From NCBI RefSeq assembly GCF_009017415.1, contig NC_092404.1, forward strand, positions 496,001 to 560,000: DNA of 64,000 nucleotides. The letters are read 5' to 3'. Both the position numbers and the translations under genes were made by a program. Below, in pieces: positions 40,946-53,560 of this stretch. Positions within the stretch are counted from its first letter, which is position 1. Each line of letters opens with the position of its first letter. The notes below the pieces were generated by a model that was not told the origin of the DNA, made no database searches, and saw nothing but the letters and a program-made list of their open reading frames with translations. Origin of the DNA: Aspergillus flavus (Eukaryota > Ascomycota > Eurotiomycetes > Eurotiales > Aspergillaceae).

Positions 40946-42986
40946 ATGGCCAAGATGGAATCGCAGGCGGCCGTCCAGGCTCACGCCGGCGCCGATGAGG
41001 CCGGCCTGGCGGATCCTGGCGATATACAGTTACTGGGTAGGTTCGTCCAATTCAGTTGCAACCTGAGGGGTGACAGGCGTCAAAAACGGTCGAGTATAGC
41101 TAACCGGCGCAGCGAAAATGGGTTACAAGCAGGAACTGCGCCGACAATATTCGACCGTGCAGATTTTCGCCGTCGCGTTTAGTATCATGGGTCTGGTGCC
41201 GTCAATCGCCTCGACGCTCGCGTTTTCGTTGCCCGCCGGGCCGGCGGGCATGGTTTGGGTGTGTATCTCTTTGAGTCGCCCTATTGTCGCATGCAGATCA
41301 GATACTAATGATGTAGGGTTGGCTCACCGCGAGTATTTTCATTTTCACCGTCGGTCTTGCTATGGTAACCGCTACCCCGGATGCGACACTTCGATCGCGA
41401 CAGAAACTAACGGTCGCAGGCCGATATGGCGTCCGCCATGCCCACTGCCGGAGGTCTTTATTGGTGGACGCATTACTTCGCCGGTGAGAAATACAAGAAG
41501 GTGTTGAGCTTTCTGGTCGGATATAGCAATACAATGGGGTTGATTGGAGGCATGTGCTCGGTGGATTGTAAGGAGACCATTTCCCTCGGTCATCAAGGCG
41601 CATGCTAATGAACAGACACACTCTCTCTGATGCTGCTGGCTTGTGTCTCTATCACTCGCGACGGGAACTGGTCGGCCTCGAACGGCACGATTTACGGCGT
41701 CTATGTCGGCCTCATCATCATCCACGCCCTCTGCGGTATTTATACGGGGAAAATCATGCCCAAGATCCAAACCTTCTGTATCTTTATCAACGTCGCCATC
41801 ATCGTCGCGACCGTTATCGCTCTCCCTGTTGGAAAGGTCACTCGTGGCGAAAAGCTCAACTCGGGATCATTCGTCTATGGACACGTTGATAATCTTACCA
41901 GCTGGCCAACCGGCTGGGCCTTCGTCCTCTCCTTTTTGGCCCCTATCTGGTCCATTGGTTTCTTTGATTCTTGCGTGCATATGAGTGAGGAGGCGCTCCA
42001 TGCCGCGAAGGCTGTGCCGCTGGGAATCATTTGGTCGGCTGGTTGTGCAACTGTGTTGGGCTTTTTCGTCCTGTCGATCATCGCAGCCTGCATGAACCCG
42101 GATGTGAGCGCGACAATGAACTCCGTGTACGGCCAACCTATGGCGCAGGTATGACTTCTTCCTTTGATGCCCATCTGACTCGGTAACCATATAGCTAATG
42201 CGAATATCAGGTCTACTTCGACGCACTGGGCAAGAAAGGAGCCCTCGGCTTCATGGGCGTGCTGATCGTCATCCAATTCCTTATCGGTCTCAGCCTGGTA
42301 CGCACCCTCGAAACACAACAGTTATCTCAACCTTGAAACTAATAGGTATAACGCAGATCGTCGCCGCCTCCCGCCAAGTCTGGGCCTTCTCCCGTGATGG
42401 AGCCCTGCCCTTCTCTGGTTATTTCCGCCATGTCAGCAAACGCGTCCGCTACCAACCCGTCCGTGCCATCATTGGCCTGGTCGTCGTCTGCATCATTTTC
42501 GGCCTGCTGTGCCTGATCAACTCCGTTGCCGCGAACGCACTGTTCTCCTTGTTCGTAGCCTCCAATTACGTCGCATGGGGCACACCCATCCTCTGCCGCC
42601 TGATCTGGGGCAAGACGCGCTTCCGACCGGGCGAATTCTACACCGGAATCTTGAGTCGTCCGCTGGCAACGATTGCCGTCGTCTGGTTGGTGTTCGGTTT
42701 GATCTTGTCTATGTTCCCCAGCACGGGGCCGAATCCCAGTGGTATGTTTCCTTCTTTCACCTTGTCCATCATTATGGATTTCCAGCGGACGCTGACGGGA
42801 TATTTAGCCCAGGATATGAACTACACAATCGTCATCAATGGCTTCGTGTGGATCGCCGCGATGACTTACTATGTTCTTTTCGCGAGGAGATGGTACACCG
42901 GACCCAAGATGACTATCGATGCGCCACCGAGTGCAACGGATTCTGCGTCCGGGGATGAGGGAAGAGTTGAGCAGAAGGCGGAGTAG
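40946..42986 (+). CDS. Amino-acid/GABA permease (APC family, Uga4-like)
   Basis: Eight exons (40946-41036, 41113-41258, 41317-41364, 41420-41567, 41616-42148, 42211-42297, 42357-42741, 42808-42986) give 538 residues and about 12 membrane helices. Landmarks of the GABA/choline branch: FAVAFSIMGLVPSIASTLAF, MADMASAMPTAGGLYWWTHY, APIWSIGFFDSCVHMSEE, SRQVWAFSRDGALPFS and FVASNYVAWGTPILCRLIWG. The start MAKMESQAAVQ is followed by a short acidic cytosolic tail. Proton-coupled uptake of GABA, choline or a related amine into the cell is the likely role. The C-terminal tail is charged, with no KKXX signal. All junctions keep frame, so the gene looks functional. Confidence 0.92.
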
Positions 42987-43351
42987 AGTTGGAGTAATTG
43001 TTTAATCATTATTTTACCTTGTCGTTCTATTTTCTCAAAGCGAGACTTCACTTTTGTATACCTTTTTAGAATATTATATTAGTCTCTTTTCTCGATCATG
43101 GAGAGTACATCATTCCCGCCGCGTGTCTGATATAATCATACATATTCGAGTCACAATCACATATAGGCAGTTCCATCATGATATATTACACTAAACCCTC
43201 CATGGCACCGTGTGTGAAAGTGTTGTGCCTAGGTGTACTTCAAGGAGGACTATACCTTTACTGGGATAGGGCTATTGCTTCTGAGATGGGAATGAATACG
43301 AACACAGTCATGAATCTATATCTAATCATCTATCCATCAAACATCATAAAT
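42987..43351. other. Short spacer between convergent genes
   Basis: Contains the 3' ends of the permease and MOSC genes. It is AT-rich, with no gene. Confidence 0.6.
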
Positions 43352-44758
43352 CTAGTAATCATTACCCGTCGAGCCATAAAGATGCTCCCCACGCTCAAGA
43401 ACCTCAATCTCATCCCCAACAGCGACGAATAACCCCTTCTCCTGCTCCTCCGCCATCCGCAGCGCCCGATCCTCAGGCACACAATGCATACCTATATACC
43501 CAAGAGCCGACTTATTCCCATCCTCGACCCTACGAAACTTAACCAACGTCGCGCTCGGCTGCGGCTTACCCCTTTTCTTCTCTGGCGGGGGATTATCCGT
43601 ACTAGGCTTCCCAGTCTCCGGATCAACATTAGGCATCGTACACCTCGACGTCCGACAAACAACAGACACCGTCGGAGCTACATCAGCCCGTGGTCCTGCA
43701 TCAGGACCCTTGGGTAAAATCCGGTAACGCTTCCAGCTCTCCTCGTCGAAGGCGGGGGCACCCGTGATCCAGAGATTGGCGCGGAAACGAAATGCATTGA
43801 GGGGTTGGTTTTCTTTTGGTAGGAGTGTTGATACAGCGTGGACGGAAGAAAGGCTGTTGATATTGATGGGTTGTTGGTCTGTATAGCCGTGTACAGAGGG
43901 TGTGCCGATGTGTTCGAGCGGTGCTAGGTTTTCATCTGTGCGCACGAGCGTATCGGGTGTGCATCTTAATAGGGTGAGGTTCTGGTCGTTTGCAATTCGC
44001 AAGTATTTCTTTAGTTTTGGTAATGCTTCTGCGACGGAGGGGATGGTTCCCATGTCCAGACCCTTCGCGTCACGGCCGTGGATGCCGAATGTTTTGAATT
44101 GGATTTTATATTCGTTTATCATGGCCGGCGTGGGTTGGAGAGGTACGATAAACCGCACTTCTGGCCTTATGACGGGGTTTCCTATATGGAAGAATTTCTC
44201 GAGATAATTGAACCAGCCAGGGCCATCGAGGTCAGGGAATGATACCACGACACATCCACCTGCTTGGACAAGCGGGTCACGCTGATTGCTTTCCTTGTGC
44301 GGAAGCCATAGTTCCGTCTTGATCTGGGACATGGTCGGCTTTGTGCGCTGACTGATAAATCGCCATTTGGACTCCATGGCGGGATTATTCTTGCCCAGTT
44401 CCGTAGCGAAAGCGAAGCATCTGTCGTACTTGAATCCGGTCTTGGTGAGTAAGGCCCGGTTTACCTCGATTCGCCCGCAGGACTTGATGGGATGAATGCA
44501 GATCGCTTTGATGCGTACTGGTCCCTTGCTCGTGGTTCCTTCTGGTTCGTTGTATTTAGAATCATATTGATCTGTCATGTTGCTGGTCGATAGACCGAGT
44601 CTTTGCAATTGTTTGAGCTTGCGCGTTGTAGATGTGTTTCCATTTTGGACGACGAGAATGAAGACCAGGCTTAATAGGAGCACGATGTTTATGATGCCAT
44701 AGGTCATTGTGGAGGCCTTCAGTGTATCCTGAAGACCTTGTAGAATGTCTCGAAGCAT
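43352..44758 (-). CDS. Membrane-anchored MOSC-domain protein (mARC-like)
   Basis: Intronless 468-residue protein of the MOSC superfamily (molybdenum cofactor sulfurase C-terminal domain), which carries Mo cofactor in mARC N-hydroxylamine reductases. An N-terminal helix (MTYGIINIVLLLSLVFILVV, about residues 18-37) anchors it in a membrane. The MOSC N-terminal beta-barrel begins near residue 80 (VRIKAICIHPIKSC, FKYDRCFAFA), and the MOSC core follows (FRFRANLWITGAPAFDEESW). The conserved Cys of the Mo site is in SRCTMPNVDPETG. A Pro/Lys-rich insertion (STDNPPPEKKRGKPQPS) lies just after it. No aminotransferase domain is present, so it is not a full MoCo sulfurase. Reductive detoxification of N-hydroxylated compounds is the best guess. 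Confidence 0.88.
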   Translation of the reverse strand: MLRDILQGLQDTLKASTMTYGIINIVLLLSLVFILVVQNGNTSTTRKLKQLQRLGLSTSNMTDQYDSKYNEPEGTTSKGPVRIKAICIHPIKSCGRIEVNRALLTKTGFKYDRCFAFATELGKNNPAMESKWRFISQRTKPTMSQIKTELWLPHKESNQRDPLVQAGGCVVVSFPDLDGPGWFNYLEKFFHIGNPVIRPEVRFIVPLQPTPAMINEYKIQFKTFGIHGRDAKGLDMGTIPSVAEALPKLKKYLRIANDQNLTLLRCTPDTLVRTDENLAPLEHIGTPSVHGYTDQQPININSLSSVHAVSTLLPKENQPLNAFRFRANLWITGAPAFDEESWKRYRILPKGPDAGPRADVAPTVSVVCRTSRCTMPNVDPETGKPSTDNPPPEKKRGKPQPSATLVKFRRVEDGNKSALGYIGMHCVPEDRALRMAEEQEKGLFVAVGDEIEVLERGEHLYGSTGNDY

Positions 44759-46082
44759 TCTTTTATGATCGTCTTGGTTTCGAGGGTTTTTAATAGTGTA
44801 GTGAAGGACTCGTTTGGTGAGATGTAAGTTTAACGGAAGATGTCGATATAGTTAACAAATCCACCACCACTCGAGTCCCGCAGATTGTTACAAAGCCATT
44901 CTATCCCGCATTGACAACTGAGATTTAGTCAATGGGATTTGATGTTATTAATACTGTTGCACTGCAGATAAGGACGCCAAACGCGAGTTCCATTTCAGGA
45001 AGTTCGATGGAGTGGGTCCACCAGATCCACTGGAATGAAGAATCTTCAATTCTGACTGGATGATTCAGCAGAGCGCAAGAAGATTTGGTATTGGACTACG
45101 CTCATGCATCTGGGGTCGGCTATCCAGACCTACGTTACAAACCAGAGAGAATCTAGAAGTTATGGGATGGTAACAACCCTAGTCTGTGACTGATAAGAAC
45201 CCCTGTATTATCCGATTGGTAACATTTGTGTTCTATGCTTTAGAAATGGCTAGTATCTATCATCATTGAATGCAATAATGTTACCTAACTTTCCGCGCCC
45301 TAAGCGACCATTCCCTTGGCCTGTTCGTATTCCACTATCTAATACCCATTCAATCAATATATGACTCATAGTTTGATCGAGAATGAATCCTTTATGGAGT
45401 ATTCACGGGTTATCGGCACGATTGTGTATTAACTTCCCGTAGAGGAGGTTATAACTCCTACTCCACATGGCCATATTCCTCTTCATGATCTATCCTCATC
45501 ATAGCCGGATATATCCATCCTTATCGCGGGCTCTAGGATCTCTGTCCATCTTATCCAAGCAAGAATCGGCCCGTCACTTAATCTAATGGTTGTCTTCCCG
45601 CGAAATGTCATCGACCTAGATCATAAGTCCGATGAACGGCCTACCATATCTGCCTAAACCCCGAATAGCTCAAGGTTACCAGGATTAAACCCAGCCATGA
45701 ATGCATAAGAGGAGGCCCGCACGCACTTACCAAAACATGTCGTTGCGCGAGACATGGGTTGTGATATTGTCACTTCCGCGCGACCGCGGCTGATTTTGTT
45801 GAAAGCCCCGATATTGCGGGAGCAAGTCAGGTCACGGGTGGCCTGCGAGTCGCTGGAGAGATTAAGACCCCATGGGTTATAGCGCATAGTTTGTCGCAAG
45901 CCATACAGCATACGCCATGTGAAGAGCTTCTACGTGTGTTAGGTTAGTCGGATTCACCACTACTGGTCATGACTGGTCTGGACAGTTTTGACGTCATTCT
46001 ATAGGGCGGATAGCGATGGGCATGCAAGACAACCATATAGGGTTGTAAAAATACTCCCCGAAAAAGTACGCTACGACTTGAC
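44759..46082. other. Intergenic region
   Basis: Promoter of the MOSC gene plus unassigned sequence; the frame at 45654-45911 (minus) is not supported. Confidence 0.55.
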
Positions 46083-46412
46083 ATGCCTACTCAAGTGGCG
46101 AACTATGAGAGCAATGACGCCTTTGAGGTTCCTGACCGCACCTTGAATGACGATGATCTCAGCGAGCCCGAGGCCGTGGCCAAAGCCCAGGACCAGGAAC
46201 TGAATAAACCGCAGACAATGATAGCCGGTGTGTTAGAGGCGGACGAGGTGGCCACAGCGAAGGCGCATGTAATGAAATCTATGACAGACGGCAAGAAGGA
46301 GATGGCACGGGTGAAAATCGAAAGACCACTCATGTCGCAGCCGGCACAAGAGACGCTGATCAACACGCTGGGCAATGCGCCCAAGATGAATGTTCTAGGC
46401 CTTCCGGGGTGA
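46083..46412 (+). CDS. Hypothetical small charged protein
   Basis: 109 codons from an ATG at 46083: MPTQVANYESNDAFEVPDRT, then an acidic stretch (NDDDLSEPEAVAKAQDQELN) and a basic helix (KAHVMKSMTDGKKEMARVK). It has no signal peptide, cysteine or known domain. The biased, protein-like composition favours a real gene, but it is unsupported by family knowledge. The minus-strand frame opposite it is a shadow. Confidence 0.4.
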   Translation: MPTQVANYESNDAFEVPDRTLNDDDLSEPEAVAKAQDQELNKPQTMIAGVLEADEVATAKAHVMKSMTDGKKEMARVKIERPLMSQPAQETLINTLGNAPKMNVLGLPG

Positions 46413-49400
46413 TTGGAACGACAAGTACACAATCGCCAGGCCATACTTCGGATCCTAAGCTGGAAACAGCGATTCCAGCGAGCTTAGGATCATGCAGAGG
46501 ATTGATGACGGCTCGGACATCGCGATATTGGATTGTCCCTCAATTTACAGGGCCTACCTATTCGTCTGCCCGGATCAAGCTCTAGCAGCTAGTCTTTTAA
46601 GCCAACGGGTCACGCGGGTGTTACATTGATCTGAATCTATCTACATCGTTACTGGTCCTGTGCGGCTGTTGTTCCCTACTTACCCCGTCTTATCTCTCCC
46701 TGGTGTTATCTCTCCCTGCGTCTTCTAGGGCTCAACCAGAAGCTGAACTCGTACAGCCCAGCAATATCAAAGAGTCTGATATTACAGTGTTGAATATACT
46801 ATTCGATGAGAATCAGGCATCATGACTAAGACCATAAAGCCTTCGATAGTCAAATTCAACCACGTGGAGTTCAAGGTTACGGCAGGGGAAAATGAATACC
46901 AGGGAGTTTTGAAAGTCACGACAAACTAACCATGGAGATAGAAAAGGAGTGTCAACCATGGCTCTGTCGGGTCAAAATAGGGGAAGCACAAGATGTCTAG
47001 AACTAGACACAGGACGCGCCTATTAAAGCTTTCTGCAGGTTTTCTGCCAGTGCCCATACGCAAACTGAGCCACTGTGCGTTCTCTGTATACAATGTCGAG
47101 TCTGTCCAAGGCCTTCCTTTCCTATATGGTCTTCTATTGATCAAAAATGGCGCCATGATGGCATGCTGCATCTTTACCGCCCTGACACGGGGTGTCTTTT
47201 TCCCAGCAGTTGGAATTAGTCTATGCTCAAGGGTTGCCTCTCAACAATGCAGATGAATCGTGGTGGCCGCTAGGAGGGGGCTATGGTGGAGTGGGCAATG
47301 GGGGGGGGGAAGGAGCAGCAGTGACAACAGCAGCAGGAGACCCACTTAAAATAATGTAGGTTCGACCGAGCTACCTGGATGGTCGAATACTACTTCTGCA
47401 TCTTCTTCCTCTTGGTCACCATCACCGTCTCTATCTCCATCACCACCTCCACCGTCACCATCATCATCACCATGTCACGGAGGAATTGCAAGAAAAAGCG
47501 CACAAAGCCTCCAATTAATTCTAATCATAATGGCAAAACGCAGAGCGGCACGAGTACTTAGAAGCCGACCTATGATTTCGCAGAATGACTACCCAACTTG
47601 ATACACGCTTTACCCGCCCTACAGATGCCAGCCGGGCATATTCACAGTGTCCATCGTATGCACAAGAATGCCTTGTATCCCTATCAAGTATCGCCACTCC
47701 TTCTGCAAGGACACAGCATTGGGAAGTTGGACACATGTTCATTTATTCAAAGGGAGGGGCCATTGCCACTCGCATTATATTACCGGGGTTGAGAACCATC
47801 AGCATCGAACAGGTTTCTATATAGGTGTGCGCAGCATATGCGTCTGGCTTAAAAACCTGCGCCTATGAAGACGAACGTTCCGTCATAAGTAACAATAATA
47901 TACCATAGAATACGGAAACCCCAAACGTGATTGTTCGATAAGATGGTTTGTTGGCAGCGGAAGAAGCCGGTGTTGGATTCGAGCAAGAGGCTCGAGCTGC
48001 AGTCGAAGTAGCTCCACTGACTAGAAATACGCCAGTTATGTCGTGGGCAACCAGAGTGATCCATACGGATGCGAATATAAATGTCGAGCATGTTGCAGTG
48101 GGGGACGAGTTGGGGGTACAGGACCGTATGCAACAAAATATCGGACAAGTATTGAGCGCAGTATGCGAGTAAGGTGAAGGAAGGGTGGCTGTGACCGGTG
48201 CCCATACTTCTCTTTGAGAAAGATCTTGCTTGGTAATAAGATGACGAAGACGTTGGGGTTATCGGTAGCCGTAGGCCTAAATTATTGTCTTGGGCTGTAT
48301 TAGGCGTGGGACGACAAGTTGCGACTGTACTGATGATCTAATGGCTCAGCAAATTCCTGTCTTATCCGTTAAGCAATGAGAATACCCTCCTCCTCTACCG
48401 GCCGCACGCCTTCTTTCCCACCCTACTATCTGTTACGGAATCGCCACATCGAAGACGACGGGAAAATGTCCTATCTTAGCCGTTTCTGTCATCCATTCCC
48501 CTTTATTGGAGAAGATAATGCTGAGGGACCCTATATCGGCCCATGGATAAGCATCGGACTGATCGTTCAGAACATTTGCAGACCCTCTTTTAGCGAGTCA
48601 TATACACTATACAACATTTGGACTTGGCTACTACTGCCAATTCCAGAACGGGCATGAAAGATTAGAAAATGGTGGTGATACAGACCCCGCTTTTATCGAA
48701 AGAATGCTAAACAAAACATTCAAGATAATGACACAAAAGGGGCCGACAATGATAATGTTGATAGCCGTGCTACAAAGTAATTGCTGAGTCCTCTACATCC
48801 AACACTATCATGCACATTGTTCGAATACAGCAACTTCACGTTATTCCTTTCGCGGACAGAGTCTGGCCAGAAGGACAACTTTGTGATAATTGAATTCAAC
48901 TTCGGTGTTTGACGCGAGGATTCTACGGTATTTCAACTTGCTTTGATATTACTCCAACCATGGGTACGCACACTACGTGAACAGCGCAAGCAGGCTCCTG
49001 GTATGACAATTCAGCACGTTAAAATACCAGTAACTTCAGGAAGAAAGCAAAATGTATCCTCTTTAGGTTCCTGTTGCGACTCTGGGGTTGGCGATGCTTG
49101 GTGCACCTTCGCCAAGGGAAACAGCAGAAGCTGGTCCCACTGCGGCGTTCCTCAATCTCTCCATCTCTCTCATCTCGCCCTCCCTCAACATTCGCCAAAA
49201 GGAACCAGTATCAGGTGGCCCCACTACGGCTTTAGGACGAAATGTATCTCAATCTCTTTTTAGCAAAGCAAGCTCGATCGTTAGGCTCCTAGCTAAGTCT
49301 ATCAGCTATCATGACTGGAAGAAGACATTGCGATGGCCCAACAGATCGCAACAGATATTGGGTATTTAATTCCCATGGCCAAACAGAAAGGACACCCAAA

Positions 49401-49879
49401 CTATTGTAGGGGTGGGAATCGCTATAGTCACAAATATCTGGTGGCAGTGGCTTGTCGACGATGAACTTGGGCTGGCCTGCGCATTTTGGTCTAGCTCGTA
49501 TGCAATCTAGGCTCCTTTGACCTGATCAAAATCCTACACTATGATCCCTCCTATTTCACTCCACACACACAGTCCACCACGCCGATCATAAGGACCACAA
49601 AAAGGTTACTCTCGATAGTGAGATAGCTACCATTGCAAAGGTATAATAAGACGCAAAAGCAAAGGGAGAGTCAGACGAGGAAAGTAGAAGAGGGGCTCAG
49701 CACATGAATGAGAGCGTCCTCGGCGACAGACGCAGGTACAAGAGCCATCTGGGGCTTCGGCCGACGTTGGGGCGTCGAAGAGTCCTGTTTTTCTGACCTA
49801 CGAATCTCCTGCTCCAGCTACAGACGCTGACGTGAATACCGAGACGCTATAAAATTTCTCTTCAGTCCTCCCAGGGGAG
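46413..49879. other. Gene-poor stretch with simple repeats
   Basis: No gene is supported. It includes a run of 10 G (47300-47309) followed by CAG-rich sequence, and short Thr/Ile-rich frames at 47379-47561 caused by ATCACC repeats. Overlapping frames at 47585-48172 and 48376-49369 have no domains. It looks like eroded intergenic or relic DNA. Confidence 0.45.
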
Positions 49880-50400
49880 CCCATTAAAATCACACAGATT
49901 AGTCACGATATTATCGTTGACAATAATACAGGATTAGCCCCGGCATAAACGTCAAAGGAAGCCAGCAACATCCTGAGAGAACTTAAACAGCTTGGTGAGC
50001 AACGGGAAACCTGAGCCGGTATGAAAACCCTTCTGGGGACTTCCTATCAATATACAAACGCGACGAGCTGCATAATATCAAGCTTGGTGTCAAGGTCTTG
50101 GGGGCTTAGTCGCTGGTAAATAGAAATTACAAGTAGTTATCGACCGACGTGAGAGCCAACAAGGAAAGACATCTAGCTGGCATTCACGGCGATGTGGATT
50201 CCTTTAGCCAGTGCATCTCGGAGCAAGCTCACATGATTGAGGAGATAAAACAACAATTGGAGAAAGCGCAACAGCGCAACAAGAGATTGGAAGATGAACT
50301 ACGAACCCGAATCTATATTTTATACCTAGCCCGACACAGATTAATGCTCTACAACCTGGGTATGCTTGGAAAGCGCAATAAACGCTGCTCACTGTACTGA
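49880..50400 (+). pseudogene. Coiled-coil gene relic, family unknown
   Basis: Plus-strand sequence reads as protein with in-frame stops: ELKQLGEQRET, then in another frame YKRDELHNIKLGVKVLGA, a TAG, SLVNRNYK, a TAG, and then a clean stretch with a coiled-coil heptad pattern (EQAHMIEEIKQQLEKAQQRN, KRLEDELR; 50149-50310). The two TAG codons sit where Gln would fit. This points to a decayed gene with a coiled coil, similar in style to N-terminal domains of fungal STAND or HET-like proteins, but no family can be named. A downstream 143-codon frame at 51033-51461 is also unrecognised. Confidence 0.35.
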
Positions 50401-52665
50401 CAAAATAGGAAGCTTGTGGGGGAAAACAATTTGCCAGGGCCAGATATGATTGGAGATTAGGGAAGACCATGCACTGGTTGAACGCGTGGAGGCAGAGCTA
50501 TCGAATTGCCTATATGGCCTGTATCGACTAGAGTCTGAAAGCTAGGCATGCTACTATTCGCATGGCTAGGACTAGGTATAATCAGGATATTCTAGCCACT
50601 ACTCTTCACCCGTGGGTAGTACCAATACGATTGGCTGTTGGACGTGGACATATCTCTTCAAGAGTGCATGGACGTGTAATTCCGCCAAATACGGTTAGGA
50701 CAGAAGAGATCAACAAGTGGACACGTGGTTTGCAAGAGCGTCCGAACGATATCACAAACTGGGCCAATTTCTCCACGGAGCCCGTGCCAAGCAACGCAGC
50801 CGAAGATGCGAGAGAGAAAGAAGCCACTATTGATGTCGATCACCTTGGAACCTGACCTGAATCCGGAGTACAGTTCATTGATCGTCAAGGACTCAGCTCC
50901 GCGTCATCAAAGAAGGAGCAATAGAATTCAATCAGGGTGTTCTGATGAAAGCATATTCTTAACGCCGCTAAACGGAACTCGCGTTCGAGTCTACACCATT
51001 CAAATGAGATAGTCTCATGGGTCGCTCGCTCAGTGTTTGATTCCTGGCAGAAACTGATAGCCGACAACAACGTCTGGATTATTTGGGATCCCCTTCTTTC
51101 TAATAGAAAAGAATATAAGAACAATCGGGTGACGAGCGTTTTGGAACCCTATCACCGCGGTACACTTAACCCCGCTTGTTCAATAAGTATCAATTCTCAG
51201 TACTCGGTGCGTGCTGGAGTGGACTCCGCTGCCCTAAGCACTATTGCTGTGGGCATTGAGTATCAGGGTATGCCCCCCTCCCGGAGCCCAGGCACTTGCC
51301 TTCTTCAGACAAGATTTCTACCCATTTGGCCCTTTGGGTCTAGTGCTTTCCAGGCGGAAATTGCAAGGTACGATAGTAATCCTCAGGCAGTGATAAAGTG
51401 GGTCGAGCATGCGATTTTCTTTAAAATTAAAGGCTTGGCAACCCGAGCAATGCCGTTCTAAAGCGTCTCAACGTTGAACGTTTTCAGGATATTGAAGCAT
51501 TTTGCTAGATCTTGCCTTATCCTACGTGACCGTTTGGGCTCAGCAGATGGTGAACCCTCATTTGTATGATCTTACAGATACATCCGATGAGGCTTTCTTG
51601 GTAAGGAGGAATTCTATATCTGGACGACGAGACGGCGGCGTTGCATAAAAGTAAAGTATCGACCTACCAAGGGAAGGGAAGGCAGGTAGTAAATCGCTGC
51701 ATTTATCGGGTCTTAGAGGTAACACGTCGTATTGTTTTGAATGACAACACAGACGCTAGGAACCAAAATTGCCAAGATGATCGACAAGACAGTGACACCC
51801 GACTGTGTGAGATATGTACTGTGTGGGCAGTGGCATCTAGCAATTTCTGAGCAGCTGACATTCCTTGACGAAACGGTAAATTCAATGCAACTGTGGAGGG
51901 GTCGCGCATTTATACAATGGCTAAAGCCTGATTGAAAGTAGTCAATATCTATAACTATCCGGGCGTTGCAGAGAGCTTGATCGAGGCGGAGTTGGCTTGA
52001 TGGGATATGTGGCACTGCTTTGCTGGGAAAATCCCCTTCGTAAAATGTATCAGACTTCTAATGTATATATAGATGGAAATTCATCGGTTCTTGGTCGAAT
52101 TTGTAGAATGTCGCTAAGGAATCTAAAAGGTGCCGATATATACGGGATTTTCTCCGCCGATCGACACCGCTGCCGGTAAAGAGAATGAAGTAGCGACACT
52201 GAATTTGGCCCACCTTGTACTAATACCATCAATACTTCAGGGCATCATCATGGATCCATGTCACGGGAAATGTCGCATACCATCACGGACCAATCAAAAA
52301 ATATGTGCTTTTTGCCGAAGCTTAACCCTTTTCAATCGGACCTCCGATAAGACTGGGAGGGAACCCCGGGACAAGACAGTAGCATTCTACATTGTGGGCT
52401 ATGTTAGGACGTTTCTATAAGAAGTTTTCTGAAGAGTGTTTTTAAGGCAAGTTTTCTTTGAAACGGCTGTGTTATATAGGCCACTGCCTCCGGTCTGTTC
52501 TTCAAACACCCCCAGAACCCAAAGAAAAAGTCCAACCTGCATGCTACGAAACAGCCCAAGTCAGTAGAGCGATATCAAATCGAAAATATTCGCTCAAAAT
52601 CCACTCCTAACCTCCACACATCAGATATACCCCTCGAAGTCCTACACTCAAGCGCCATCAAAATC
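50401..52665. other. Unassigned stretch before the cupin gene
   Basis: Several medium frames occur (50562-50855, 50725-51012, 51033-51461, 52130-52420), none with a recognisable domain. The longest is 143 codons. They may be fragments of the same relic. The last 200 bases form the leader of the cupin gene. Confidence 0.4.
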
Positions 52666-53118
52666 ATGATCGAAGATCCCTCCGCGCCCATCCGTCCCCC
52701 CTCAGAAAACAAGCCTTCCGAAGATGGGGGATTCACAGTTCACTGCAAAGACATCAAATGGCTACCACTCGCTCCGAAAGTATTCATCAAAATAATCAAG
52801 ACTGTTCCAGAAACAGGCGAGTATTCAATTATGGTCCGGGCTGAGAAAGGCGGGGTGCTTCCTCGACATCGACACCTTGACAGTGCCGAGATATACGTTA
52901 TGAAGGGAAGTGGCGCGCATCCTCAGACGGGTAGCTTTGCTGAAGGAGACTATGTTTCTGAAAGCAAAGGAGCAACTCATGACCCTCTTGTGTTTGAGAA
53001 TGACACGGAGCTTTTGATGGTCAGTAGGGGGCCTTCAATGTTTCTGGATGATGACGGCTCGGATCTGTATATGATGGATGTGGCGATGTTAGAGAGGATG
53101 ACTGCTGGTGCGAACTAG
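52666..53118 (+). CDS. Cupin-domain protein (dioxygenase-like)
   Basis: Intronless, 150 residues, single cupin barrel. Motif 1 is GGVLPRHRHLDSAEIYVMKG, supplying the two His and the Glu for a metal. Motif 2 is represented by GDYVSESKGATHDPLVFEN, with the third His. This arrangement resembles the ChrR-type and acetylacetone/2,4'-dihydroxyacetophenone dioxygenase-like cupins, so a small-molecule oxygenase or sensor is likely. No signal peptide; the N-terminus is Pro/Ser/Glu-rich. It is encoded next to SDR1 but on the opposite strand, tail to tail, so membership in the SDR group is uncertain and no TCGG/CCGA palindrome was seen upstream. Confidence 0.82.
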   Translation: MIEDPSAPIRPPSENKPSEDGGFTVHCKDIKWLPLAPKVFIKIIKTVPETGEYSIMVRAEKGGVLPRHRHLDSAEIYVMKGSGAHPQTGSFAEGDYVSESKGATHDPLVFENDTELLMVSRGPSMFLDDDGSDLYMMDVAMLERMTAGAN

Positions 53119-53560
53119 TTATGTGTACTGTATGTATGAGAAGGTATGTGATAGCGTGACTTTCTTAGAATCCCCGCTTCCTTATCTGCCTTTTGTGTTC
53201 TGTGGACGTTAGCTAATTTGATGTCGTAGTCACTTTTACTGGGGCTCGTTAGGATGGCGCATCTGGCCTTGTCTATAGCTTTGATAGTGCATAGACTAGT
53301 GCTACTTCACACTTCTATCACCATGTCATCGACTGTACTTAGCAGATATAGCTTTTCTATTCAGCCTTCAATCAATGAATCTCTGAAGTATGACTGTTTT
53401 AACATATTAGAGTCTAGCAATCAAATATCTAACCGTACACGTAGTTGCAGGTAAAGTACAATTGAAGAAATCAAGAACAGCATTTCATCAACTATTTTCA
53501 TATTATACAGGTAAATATAAGCAAAATATTCTGTAGGCTCATGGCATATACCAACTAAAA
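53119..53560. other. Spacer between convergent cupin and SDR1 genes
   Basis: 3' regions only; nothing recognised. Confidence 0.6.

Noticed and set aside
47281..47561. Small Thr/Ile-rich membrane-like protein
   Set aside because: Frame arises from ATC/ACC simple repeats; no start context, domain or conservation visible.
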